Positions 1 to 6,288 are shown, counted from the stretch's first letter. The stretch is DNA of 8,762 bases from Campylobacter concisus (GCA_018375265.1 JAHADO010000041.1:1-8762), one strand, 5' to 3'. Notes: generated by a model not told the origin, from the letters alone. A program made the numbers and translations.

Positions 1-512
1 CCCATACTCATCATCTCCACGCCATGGCTAAGTATCGGCTTTAGCTTGTTGCCAACGACTTGTGGCTGGGTATTTACTTCGCCAAGCATTCTTGGGATAT
101 TTGGTCCGTAGATGTCAGCGTCTAAAATTCCCACTTTTTTGCCTAGTTTTGCCATTGAGATGGCTAAATTTAGCGTTGTGGTTGATTTGCCAACGCCGCC
201 TTTGCCAGAGCTTACCATTACGAAATTTTTAACTTGAGGTGCGATATTTTTGCCACTTTGAGTGTTGCTTTTCTCCTCAGGTATCTTTGGCTGGATCAAA
301 TTTAGCACGTACTCATTTGAGCCCATGACACGCTTGATGTCCGTTTTTAGCTCATTTGCCACATCAGGATTTGAGCTAACGATCTCGACTTCGATTAAAA
401 TTTTCTCGCCGATTTCTACATTTTTTACAAAGCCAAAGCTAACTATATCCTTCTCAAATCCCGGATATATGACACCTTTTAGTCTATTTAAGACCTCTTC
501 TTTATTTAACAT
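1..512 (-). CDS. mrp: Mrp/ApbC-family P-loop ATPase, Fe-S cluster carrier (partial, C-terminus off the left edge)
   Basis: The first 170 residues are visible; family members are usually about 350-370 aa, so roughly half is missing. Residues 1-75 form a MIP18/DUF59-type domain. After a linker comes the NTPase domain with the deviant Walker [11 protein letters not shown] at 102-111, including the signature first lysine (K104), then the [15 protein letters not shown] segment at 129-143 typical of Mrp/NBP35 proteins. The expected C-terminal CxxC bridging cysteines lie outside the window. The ATG at 512-510 is preceded by GGAGAAAA and sits inside the last codons of thiC, giving a 7-nt overlap that suggests translational coupling. 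Known family role: ATP-dependent binding and transfer of [4Fe-4S] clusters to cytosolic apoproteins. The pairing with ThiC, a [4Fe-4S] enzyme, supports that role here by inference. The C. jejuni counterpart, as I recall it, is Cj1606c. Confidence 0.95.
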   Translation of the reverse strand, partial: MLNKEEVLNRLKGVIYPGFEKDIVSFGFVKNVEIGEKILIEVEIVSSNPDVANELKTDIKRVMGSNEYVLNLIQPKIPEEKSNTQSGKNIAPQVKNFVMVSSGKGGVGKSTTTLNLAISMAKLGKKVGILDADIYGPNIPRMLGEVNTQPQVVGNKLKPILSHGVEMMSM

Positions 513-1801
513 TTTTCTCCTTTTTCTAGATCTTTTGAAATTTTATATGCACAAAATTTTGGTCCGCACATCGAACAAAAATGAGCGCTCTTAAACGCAT
601 CTTCTGGCAAGCTCTCATCGTGAAGCTCTCTAGCCTTTTTTGGATCAAAGCTAAGCTCAAACTGCTTGTTCCAGTCAAATGCATATCTCGCGTCACTCAT
701 CGCATGATCTTTTTCGATGGCTCCTGCCTTACCAAGCGCGATGTCTGCGGCATGAGCTGCTATCTTGTGAGCTACGATGCCCTCTCTTACGTCATTTTCA
801 TTTGGTAGTCCTAGGTGCTCTTTTTGCGTCACGTAGCAAAGCATGCTAGCGCCGTGATATGCTGCCATCGTACCACCTATCGCTGAGGTGATATGATCAT
901 ACCCCGCGCCGATATCGCTAACAAGCGGTCCAAGCACGTAAAATGGGGCGTCATGGCAGAGCTCTTGTTCGATTTTCATATTATACTCAATTTGACTTAA
1001 TGGCACATGACCAGGGCCCTCTATCATCACCTGCACATCTTTTTGCCACGCACGAAGTGTTAGCTCTCCAAGCACCTTTAGCTCGCTAAGCTGCGCCTCG
1101 TCTGTCGCGTCATAAAGACATCCTGGGCGAAGTCCATCGCCAAGTGAGAGCGAGACGTCATATCTAGCGCAAATTTCTAAAATTTGATCAAAAATTTCGT
1201 AAAATGGATTTTGCCTATTTAGCTTTGACATGTAGCTCGCACTCAAACTGCCGCCGCGGCTAACTATGCCCATTTTACGCTTTTTAACAAGCGGCAAAAA
1301 CTCACGCAAAAAGCCAGCGTGTATCGTAAAGTAACTAACTCCTTGCCTTGCTTGCTTCTCTAGCACGCTTAAAATTAGCTCATTTGTGATATTTGTAACC
1401 TCTTTTGCCTCTTTTAAAATTTCATACATTGGCACCGTGCCAACTGGCACGCTTGAGTGCTCGATGATAGCGCTTCTAATGGCATCCAAATCGCCATCCG
1501 TGCTTAGATCCATAACCGTATCAGCGCCAAACTCTAAGCAAATTTCAAGCTTTCTAAGCTCCGCGCAAATGTCGCTACTTAGGCTTGAGTTGCCGATATT
1601 TGCATTGATTTTTGTCTTTAGCTTTCTGCCTATGCCCATAGGCTTTAAATTTGTGTGATTTACGTTTGCTGGGATGATGATGCTACCTTTTGCCACCTCA
1701 TCCATCACTAAATTTTCGCTCACTCCCTCAACCTTTGCCACATAGCTCATCTGCTTTGTGAGCTCGCCTCGCCTAGCATAGTACATCTGTGTCTTTGTCA
1801 T
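506..1801 (-). CDS. thiC: Phosphomethylpyrimidine synthase ThiC (short form)
   Basis: A 431-aa cytosolic radical-SAM enzyme that converts aminoimidazole ribotide to hydroxymethylpyrimidine phosphate, the pyrimidine half of thiamine. Family motifs seen in order: INANIGNS (65-72), GDGLRPG (221-227), IEGPGHVP (260-267), [14 protein letters not shown] (291-304), and the C-terminal cluster site C409-x2-C412-x4-C417 within [10 protein letters not shown], the ThiC-specific arrangement. The protein lacks the roughly 200-residue N-terminal extension of the enterobacterial form (about 630 aa), as is usual for the short form. The ATG at 1801 follows a weak AAAAAGG site 7 nt upstream that can be paired in a leader hairpin. 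The stop overlaps the mrp start by 7 nt. Thiamine genes often carry a TPP riboswitch; no THI-box is visible in the 145 bp upstream. thiC is not at this position in the C. jejuni order as I recall it. Confidence 0.98.
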   Translation of the reverse strand: MTKTQMYYARRGELTKQMSYVAKVEGVSENLVMDEVAKGSIIIPANVNHTNLKPMGIGRKLKTKINANIGNSSLSSDICAELRKLEICLEFGADTVMDLSTDGDLDAIRSAIIEHSSVPVGTVPMYEILKEAKEVTNITNELILSVLEKQARQGVSYFTIHAGFLREFLPLVKKRKMGIVSRGGSLSASYMSKLNRQNPFYEIFDQILEICARYDVSLSLGDGLRPGCLYDATDEAQLSELKVLGELTLRAWQKDVQVMIEGPGHVPLSQIEYNMKIEQELCHDAPFYVLGPLVSDIGAGYDHITSAIGGTMAAYHGASMLCYVTQKEHLGLPNENDVREGIVAHKIAAHAADIALGKAGAIEKDHAMSDARYAFDWNKQFELSFDPKKARELHDESLPEDAFKSAHFCSMCGPKFCAYKISKDLEKGEKC

Positions 1802-1806
1802 GACCG

Positions 1807-1828
1807 GCCTTTTTTAAAATTTAAAGGC
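1807..1828 (-). promoter_or_regulatory. Leader hairpin covering the thiC ribosome-binding site
   Basis: Read on the minus strand, GCCTTT (1828-1823) is perfectly complementary to AAAGGC (1812-1807) across a 10-nt AT-only loop. The 3' arm contains the AAGG that is the only Shine-Dalgarno candidate for thiC. The 5' arm overlaps the stop codon of a three-codon open frame. Six base pairs around an AT-rich loop is a modest structure. A role in thiC control is inference. Confidence 0.4.
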
Positions 1829-1832
1829 TCAT
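1821..1832 (-). other. Candidate three-codon leader ORF (MSL) upstream of thiC
   Basis: On the minus strand, ATG AGC CTT TAA follows AAAAAAGGA with a 5-nt spacer. This is a better Shine-Dalgarno context than that of thiC itself, 20 nt downstream. The stop codon lies at the start of the hairpin loop and touches its 5' arm, so a terminating ribosome would hold the hairpin open. The string is short enough to occur by chance. It is listed because of its fit with the hairpin; no product is claimed. Confidence 0.25.
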
Positions 1833-1880
1833 TTTAGTCCTTTTTTGTTTTGATCTAACTAAATGCAAAACTTAAATTTA

Positions 1881-1886
1881 TTTCTA
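1881..1886 (-). promoter_or_regulatory. Candidate -10 element for thiC-mrp
   Basis: On the minus strand TATAGA is preceded by a T run, loosely like the Campylobacter sigma70 -10. It would start transcription near 1875, leaving a leader of about 70 nt before thiC that contains the hairpin and the mini-ORF. It is the best match I could find in a very AT-rich stretch, and the support is weak. Confidence 0.3.
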
Positions 1887-1903
1887 TAAAAAGAAATATT
1901 TAG

Positions 1904-1919
1904 CTTTTAAGTGTATAAT
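1904..1919 (+). promoter_or_regulatory. Sigma70 promoter (extended -10) for the ispDF operon
   Basis: The perfect -10 hexamer TATAAT is at 1914-1919, preceded by CTTTTAAGTG. That gives the TG dinucleotide and upstream T-rich run typical of Campylobacter promoters, which lack a conserved -35. It places the transcription start near 1926, just ahead of the AAGGAG at 1936-1941. This also argues that the upstream in-frame GTG at 1911 cannot be the translation start. Confidence 0.8.
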
Positions 1920-1935
1920 TCCGTAACAATCTTCA

Positions 1936-1941
1936 AAGGAG
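1936..1941 (+). promoter_or_regulatory. Ribosome-binding site deciding the TTG start of ispDF
   Basis: AAGGAG lies 5 nt ahead of TTG (1947-1949). The only other in-frame start, GTG at 1911, overlaps the -10 promoter element and has no Shine-Dalgarno sequence. Starting at the TTG also gives the N-terminus expected for the family, a few residues before the IMLGAGNSSRF nucleotide-binding loop. Confidence 0.85.
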
Positions 1942-1946
1942 CTACC

Positions 1947-3065
1947 TTGCTTGATATCTCACTTATAATGCTAGGAGCAGGAAATTCCAGTCGTTTTGAG
2001 CTACCTGTAAAGAAGCAATGGCTTCGCATCGGCAGCGACCCACTTTGGCTATTTGCTACTAAAAATTTGAGTAACTTTTACACATTTAAAGAGATCATCG
2101 TCGTTAGTAAAGAGTGCAAATATATGTCAAAATTTGCTCCAAATTATAAATTTGTTGATGGCGGCGATACAAGACAAGATAGCCTAAAAAACGCACTTGA
2201 GCTAGTAAATAGCGAATTTGTCCTAGTTAGTGACATCGCGCGCCCTTGTATATCAAGCGAGCTCTTTCACAAGATCATCGAGGCGGCCGCTCAGGCTGAC
2301 TGCGTGGTGCCTGCGCTAAAGATCGCAGATACTGCCTATCTTGGCGAAAATGCAATAGACAGAGAGAAGGTAAAACTTATCCAAACACCGCAGCTCTCGC
2401 GCACAGCACTTCTTAAAAAGGCTCTTAGTAGCGGCGAAATTTACACAGATGATAGCTCGGCTATGAGGGCCATTGGCGCAAGTGTTTGGCACATTTTGGG
2501 CGATGAGATGGCTAGAAAGATCACTTTTAAAGAAGATCTTGCCAAAATTTCAGCCCTAAAAGCACCAGAAAATGAGGTTTTTATTGGTAACGGCTTTGAC
2601 GTGCATGAGTTTGAAAAGGGCCGTCCGCTTGTGCTTTGTGGCGAAAAGATCGACTATGAGTTTGGGCTAAAGGCTCACAGTGACGGCGACGTGGCACTTC
2701 ATGCTCTGACTGATGCCATTTTAGGGGCTGCTGGGCTTGGCGACATAGGAGAACTTTTTCCTGATACGGACGCTAAATTTAAAGATATTAGCTCCATTTA
2801 TCTGCTGCAAGAAGCCTACAAAAGGGTGCAAAGCGTGGGATTTGTGCTAACAAACGCTGATATCACGATAATGGCGCAAAAGCCAAAACTTTCAAAACTA
2901 AAATCAAAAATGGAGGCAAACATCGCTCAGGCTCTAAATTTAAGCCAGAGCCGCATAAACGTAAAGGCGACGACGACTGAGGGGCTTGGCTTTGTGGGCA
3001 GATGCGAGGGGATCGCTGTCATGGCAAGCGCTAGCCTTAAATTTTACAACTGGACACAAATATGA
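1947..3065 (+). CDS. ispDF: Bifunctional IspD/IspF enzyme of the MEP isoprenoid pathway
   Basis: A 372-aa cytosolic fusion with a TTG start. The N-terminal IspD half (2-C-methyl-D-erythritol 4-phosphate cytidylyltransferase) shows the CTP-binding loop LGAGNSSRF (9-17) with K22, K23 and Q24 downstream, and GGDTR at 72-76. The C-terminal IspF half (2-C-methyl-D-erythritol 2,4-cyclodiphosphate synthase) begins near residue 212: GNGFDVHEF supplies zinc ligands D218 and H220, HSDGDVALH supplies H252, and DIGELFPDTD and INVKATTTEGLGF follow. These are steps 3 and 5 of the pathway; IspE, the step between, is not in the window. The fusion is usual in epsilon- and many alphaproteobacteria, and the length matches the C. 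jejuni protein (about 371 aa). The stop overlaps the next start as ATGA. First gene of a four-gene rightward operon. Confidence 0.97.
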   Translation: MLDISLIMLGAGNSSRFELPVKKQWLRIGSDPLWLFATKNLSNFYTFKEIIVVSKECKYMSKFAPNYKFVDGGDTRQDSLKNALELVNSEFVLVSDIARPCISSELFHKIIEAAAQADCVVPALKIADTAYLGENAIDREKVKLIQTPQLSRTALLKKALSSGEIYTDDSSAMRAIGASVWHILGDEMARKITFKEDLAKISALKAPENEVFIGNGFDVHEFEKGRPLVLCGEKIDYEFGLKAHSDGDVALHALTDAILGAAGLGDIGELFPDTDAKFKDISSIYLLQEAYKRVQSVGFVLTNADITIMAQKPKLSKLKSKMEANIAQALNLSQSRINVKATTTEGLGFVGRCEGIAVMASASLKFYNWTQI

Positions 3066-3952
3066 AAATTTTAATAGTAGAAAACGAAATTTACCTAGCT
3101 GGCTCGATGGCTAGCAAACTAGCTGACTTTGGCTACGACTGCGAGATCGCAAAGAGCGTCAAAGAGGCTTTGAAATTTGAAAATTTTGACGTAGTGTTAC
3201 TTTCTACCACACTCCCAGGGCAGGACTTCTACCCAGTCATAGAGAAATTTAAAAACTCTATCATCATCTTACTCATCGCCTACATCAACAGCGATACCGT
3301 GCTAAAGCCGATACAAGCGGGCGCGGTGGATTACATACAAAAGCCATTTATGATAGAAGAGCTAGTTAGAAAGATAAGGCATTTTGAAGAGTTTAGAGGC
3401 TTTAAAAACGAGATCAAAAACTACGAAAACTATATAAATTTCGCCCTAAAAGACTATGAGATACCTTGTTTTGAAGCCAAAAAGATCAAATTTCCACTTC
3501 TTTTAAAATCAAGCAAAAATGGCTACAGCGATAAATTTATCTTTAACTACGCAAAGGCTGGGAATTTGCCATTTTTGTTTTTAGGCAAAGCCTGTTTTAG
3601 CGAGCTTGAAAAGGCACTTGCTCAATGTGGTGACGAGCTAATATACATCACAAATCTCGAAGAGCTAAAAGAAGATGAAAAAGAGAAAATTTTAGAGCTT
3701 TGCAAAAAGAAAAAAGTGGCTATACAAACTAGCGATTTTGCGCAAAGTGCGCCATTTGAGGAGCTTGAACTCTCGGTTAGAGATAAAAACTTTGACATAG
3801 GCGAGATCGTCACGATCTATGAATACATAAAATATATCATCGTTAATTATCAAGATAAATTCCCCGACACCGAGCTTAGCAAAAAGCTTGGAATTTCTAG
3901 AAAATCACTTTGGGAAAAGAGAAAGAAATATGACGTCAGCAAGAAAAAATAG
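3062..3952 (+). CDS. cemR: Orphan atypical response regulator, HP1021 / CemR (Cj1608) type
   Basis: A 296-aa DNA-binding regulator. Residues 1-110 are a receiver domain, but the phospho-acceptor aspartate is replaced by S48 (VVLLSTTLPG), the acidic pocket is E7-N8, and the usual Thr/Ser before the AY pair is I72; K94-P95 is kept. Residues about 155-247 resemble a worn-down NtrC-type AAA+ domain without Walker A or GAFTGA, ending in a VRDKNFDI segment like the family's LRER-x-EDI. Residues 268-292 are a Fis/NtrC-type helix-turn-helix (ELSKKLGISRKSLWEKRKKY). Known relatives: H. pylori HP1021 and C. jejuni Cj1608 (CemR) act without phosphorylation and control energy and redox metabolism; HP1021 also binds oriC. 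The position next to ispDF matches HP1020-HP1021. Cysteines at 27, 136, 178, 189 and 214 could serve redox sensing (inference). No histidine kinase gene is adjacent. Confidence 0.88.
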   Translation: MKILIVENEIYLAGSMASKLADFGYDCEIAKSVKEALKFENFDVVLLSTTLPGQDFYPVIEKFKNSIIILLIAYINSDTVLKPIQAGAVDYIQKPFMIEELVRKIRHFEEFRGFKNEIKNYENYINFALKDYEIPCFEAKKIKFPLLLKSSKNGYSDKFIFNYAKAGNLPFLFLGKACFSELEKALAQCGDELIYITNLEELKEDEKEKILELCKKKKVAIQTSDFAQSAPFEELELSVRDKNFDIGEIVTIYEYIKYIIVNYQDKFPDTELSKKLGISRKSLWEKRKKYDVSKKK

Positions 3953-5111
3953 TGAAATTTCTATAAACACCGAAGTTTATGGCGCCTTAGAGCTTATCAA
4001 AAACAAAATTCTCTCAAATTTTAGCGCCCTGATGGACGACGAGCAGATCAAAGAGGTGGCAAAAAAGGGCTACTTTAACGGCGAACCGATGCCCTACTCT
4101 TTTGGCTTTGCTCCATTTGGCGAGGTCAATCAAAATATCGCTAGCAAGCTGCATGCTGGACAAAGAGTAAATTTAAATATGGACGGCAAGATCGTTGGGC
4201 ACATCGACGTGGCAAAGGTCTTTAAATTTGATGAGAGCATGCGAGCTAAAAATATATTTTTAGCAAATGAATCAAACAGCGAAATGTCGCTAAATTTAGG
4301 CAAATACGGCATAAGTGGCGAGTTTGAGCTATATGATGAGAGCCTCCAAATAAGCAAAGATGCGCTAAATGAGCTAATAAAAGAGAGTGGCGCCAAGAAG
4401 ATAACGGCTGTCTTTTTAACGGCTGATCCATTTAACCGCGCGCATGAACGCCTAGTTAGGATGACTATCGATAAGGCCGATCTCGTGGTCGTTTTTCTAA
4501 TAAGAACGCGCGAAGAGAGGCACATCGACTATGAGATTAGAAAGCAGGTGCTTGACTTTTTTAACCAAAACTATCTGCCAACAAAAAAGGTCTTTGTCTT
4601 TGCGCTGAAAAACACAACCCTTTTTAGCTCGCACGCCAACCCAACGCTTGAGTGCATCGCAGCTTCAAGACTTGGCGCAAATAAGCTAGTCATCGGGCAA
4701 AATCACTCAGGCATCGGCATGTTTTTTGACCACAACGAAGTTCATACGATACTTGACATCTACAAAAACGATCTAAATTTAGACGTGATCGTCCTGCCAG
4801 AGCTGGTTTATTGCAACAAGTGCAAGACGCTAGTTAGCACCAAAAGCTGCCCGCACGGACAGCACCACCAGATCAAATACCACCCAGATGTGATCAAAGA
4901 GCTGCTATTTAACGGCATCATGCCACCAGCCATACTCGTTAGACCTGAAATTTCAGCGCTCATCTTAAGCAAGCTCTATGTAAATCGCTTTAAAGATATA
5001 CAAAAGCTCTGCGACGATCTCTTTGTAAATTCTGGACTGCTTGAAAACAAGACCGACCGCGACTTTTACGAGGAGCTCATGAAGCTCTACCAGACATCAT
5101 CACTCACTTAA
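3930..5111 (+). CDS. ATP-sulfurylase-fold protein with degenerate active site (sat-like)
   Basis: 393 aa, close to the usual length of bacterial ATP sulfurylase, and alignable by eye along its length: an N-terminal PUA-like region (about 1-150), then the nucleotidyltransferase domain. The zinc-type site is intact: C295-x2-C298-x8-C307-P-H309, with H312/H313 nearby. The catalytic motifs are not. The canonical QTRNPxHRAH reads LTADPFNRAH here (N169 in place of the first His, A165 and D166 in place of Arg-Asn), GRDHAG reads GQNHSG (256-261), MRYAGPREA is replaced by unrelated residues, and ISGTxxR is replaced by IKYHPDVIK. Such genes are annotated sulfate adenylyltransferase (Cj1609 in C. jejuni, as I recall), but that activity looks doubtful. 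The ATG at 3930 is chosen over an in-frame TTG at 3888 because its overlap with the regulator is shorter (23 nt) and an AAAGAGAAAGAA purine tract precedes it. Family assignment is firm; function is not. Confidence 0.82.
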   Translation: MTSARKNSEISINTEVYGALELIKNKILSNFSALMDDEQIKEVAKKGYFNGEPMPYSFGFAPFGEVNQNIASKLHAGQRVNLNMDGKIVGHIDVAKVFKFDESMRAKNIFLANESNSEMSLNLGKYGISGEFELYDESLQISKDALNELIKESGAKKITAVFLTADPFNRAHERLVRMTIDKADLVVVFLIRTREERHIDYEIRKQVLDFFNQNYLPTKKVFVFALKNTTLFSSHANPTLECIAASRLGANKLVIGQNHSGIGMFFDHNEVHTILDIYKNDLNLDVIVLPELVYCNKCKTLVSTKSCPHGQHHQIKYHPDVIKELLFNGIMPPAILVRPEISALILSKLYVNRFKDIQKLCDDLFVNSGLLENKTDRDFYEELMKLYQTSSLT

Positions 5112-5119
5112 GGAAATTT

Positions 5120-5587
5120 ATGCAAAAGCTATTTTTGACATTTTTTGGATTTGGACTTTTACCAAAGGCGCCTGGCACTTGGGGCTCAGTGGCTGGAGCT
5201 GTGGTAGCTTATTTTGTGTTATATTTTTTCTCATCTACCACGCTTTTGCTAGCTAGCATTTTGTTATTTTTGGTGAGCATCAGTGTCATTGATGATTTTG
5301 AAAAAAAGGTAAATTCACACGACGAGAGCTTTATCGTGATCGACGAAGTTGCTGGCGTTTGGCTTGCTATCGCCATTAGCGGAGCAACGATCTCACAGCT
5401 AGTTCTCTCACTCGTGCTTTTTAGAGTGCTTGATATCAAAAAGCCTTCGATCATTGGCAGGATCGACCGCAACGTAAAGGGCGGACTTGGCGTTATGGGT
5501 GATGATATGGTTGCTGGATTTTTCGCTGGCATTATTAGCGCGATGATATATGGCATAGCTATGAAATTTGGCGTAGTTTTGCCGTAA
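5120..5587 (+). CDS. pgpA: Phosphatidylglycerophosphatase A
   Basis: A 155-aa inner-membrane enzyme that dephosphorylates phosphatidylglycerophosphate to phosphatidylglycerol. Family motifs: GFGLLPKAPGTWGS (10-23), HDESFIVIDEVAGVW (67-81) with acidic residues D68, E69, D75 and E76, and FRVLDIKKPSIIGRIDR (101-117) followed by GGLGVMGDDMVAG (121-133) with D128 and D129. Hydrophobic stretches near 24-38, 40-56, 80-101 and 130-148 fit a polytopic protein. The length agrees with short bacterial PgpA. The ATG at 5120 has AAGGA (5110-5114) with a 5-nt spacer, overlapping the sat-like stop; the gap is 8 nt, so it is the last gene of the ispDF operon and is followed at once by a terminator. Confidence 0.96.
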   Translation: MQKLFLTFFGFGLLPKAPGTWGSVAGAVVAYFVLYFFSSTTLLLASILLFLVSISVIDDFEKKVNSHDESFIVIDEVAGVWLAIAISGATISQLVLSLVLFRVLDIKKPSIIGRIDRNVKGGLGVMGDDMVAGFFAGIISAMIYGIAMKFGVVLP

Positions 5588-5590
5588 GCT

Positions 5591-5617
5591 GAGCTAGCTG
5601 TTTTGCTGGCTCTTTTT
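5591..5617 (+). terminator. Rho-independent terminator of the ispDF-pgpA operon
   Basis: GAGCTAGC (5591-5598) pairs with GCTGGCTC (5605-5612): 8 bp with one T-G wobble around a 6-nt TGTTTT loop, followed directly by five T. It begins 3 nt after the pgpA stop. On the opposite strand the stem is not followed by a T run, so it does not look like a terminator for the converging minus-strand genes, which come from the right and end at 5644. Confidence 0.85.
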
Positions 5618-5643
5618 AAATTTAGCCCTCTCTGCTTTTTATT

Positions 5644-6210
5644 TTAGACCTCTTTTTGGATGAGAGCTTTATCGTTAGAATTTATCTCATCCCTGCCTGT
5701 AAATTTATCTTTGTCATAATTTTTTCTAAAGACGATCATATTATAAAGCGAAAATTTTAGCTCTCCAAAAAGGCTTAAATTTTTCACATTTTCAGGGGTT
5801 ATCTCAGTGCCATTTTTGTCACGTCCTTTGCCACCTAAAAACAGCAAATAAACAAGCGGGGTCATGAAATTAAATCTTAAAAGAAGCGCCCAAAAGCAGT
5901 TTAAAAAGCCGTGATTGTATTTAATGCAAACGTAAAAACCAAAGGCGGCGTAAATGGCTATTATAAAAAGCATAGTGTAAAAAATATAAGATAACCCATC
6001 ATCGTTTGAAACGCCTAAATACTCACATACTGCACAAAAGATAGCTACAAAAATGGGAAATATCACAAGCGGAAAGATAAGATGTAGGCCGATTAGATCA
6101 AATTTACTCAGATAGACTTTTATATTTCGCCTGCCAGCAAAGATCATCAACAAAATAGCTAGCACTATCGGCACAAAGACCAAACTAGAATAGAGATCAT
6201 TGATGTCCAA
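5644..6210 (-). CDS. Four-TM membrane protein of unknown function
   Basis: A 188-aa protein I do not recognise. Hydrophobic segments at about 8-25, 38-63, 75-97 and 105-126 predict four membrane spans. A polar, charged tail of about 60 residues (127-188), probably cytosolic, carries a GGKGRDKNGTEITPENVK stretch. Two cysteines (C59, C62) lie in the second span and C95 and C105 flank the loop between spans three and four; none forms a CxxCH haem motif. The start is TTG (6210-6208) with AGGAG 6 nt upstream; no in-frame ATG occurs until residue 22, inside the first span. It lies 78 bp downstream of the one-TM gene on the same strand, so it may be co-transcribed with ccsBA. No intrinsic terminator was seen after its stop. 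It is likely a genus-level conserved protein rather than a foreign one, since its base composition resembles its neighbours. Confidence 0.75.
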   Translation of the reverse strand: MDINDLYSSLVFVPIVLAILLMIFAGRRNIKVYLSKFDLIGLHLIFPLVIFPIFVAIFCAVCEYLGVSNDDGLSYIFYTMLFIIAIYAAFGFYVCIKYNHGFLNCFWALLLRFNFMTPLVYLLFLGGKGRDKNGTEITPENVKNLSLFGELKFSLYNMIVFRKNYDKDKFTGRDEINSNDKALIQKEV

Positions 6211-6288
6211 ATTACACTCCTATTTTACTTTGTAAATTTGATTTTTGCTAACGATATTTTGTGCTCTTAAATTTAAAAAAAGCTAAAT
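6211..6288. other. Spacer between two minus-strand genes
   Basis: A 78-bp AT-rich spacer. On the minus strand, AAATTTAGC followed by a T run and AAATTT just after the upstream stop could form only a weak AT stem, not a convincing terminator. A TAAAAT at 6222-6227 lies too close to the AGGAG to be the -10 of the downstream gene. I see no sound promoter, so read-through from ccsBA is plausible but unproven. Confidence 0.4.
6217..6221 (-). promoter_or_regulatory. Ribosome-binding site deciding the TTG start of the four-TM protein
   Basis: Read on the minus strand this is AGGAG, 6 nt before the TTG at 6210-6208. The nearby ATG at 6200-6198 is out of frame. This site makes TTG the only credible start. 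Confidence 0.75.

Noticed and set aside
262..808. Plus-strand open frames across mrp and thiC
   Set aside because: Antisense to two clearly recognised genes, with no family resemblance.
1802..1946. TPP riboswitch upstream of thiC
   Set aside because: No CTGAGA- or ACCTGA-like conserved THI-box elements on the minus strand, and the stretch is very AT-rich and short.
3888..3929. TTG-initiated 14-residue extension of the sat-like protein
   Set aside because: No Shine-Dalgarno sequence, 65-nt overlap with the regulator's helix-turn-helix coding region, and an ATG at 3930 preceded by a purine tract.
4130..4525. 131-codon open frame opposite the sat-like gene
   Set aside because: Lies wholly antisense to a well-supported gene, with Ser/Leu-rich low-complexity composition typical of a shadow frame and no ribosome-binding site context.
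5591..5612. Bidirectional terminator shared by the convergent operons
   Set aside because: On the minus strand the stem is followed by AGCTTAC rather than a T run, so only the rightward direction is supported.
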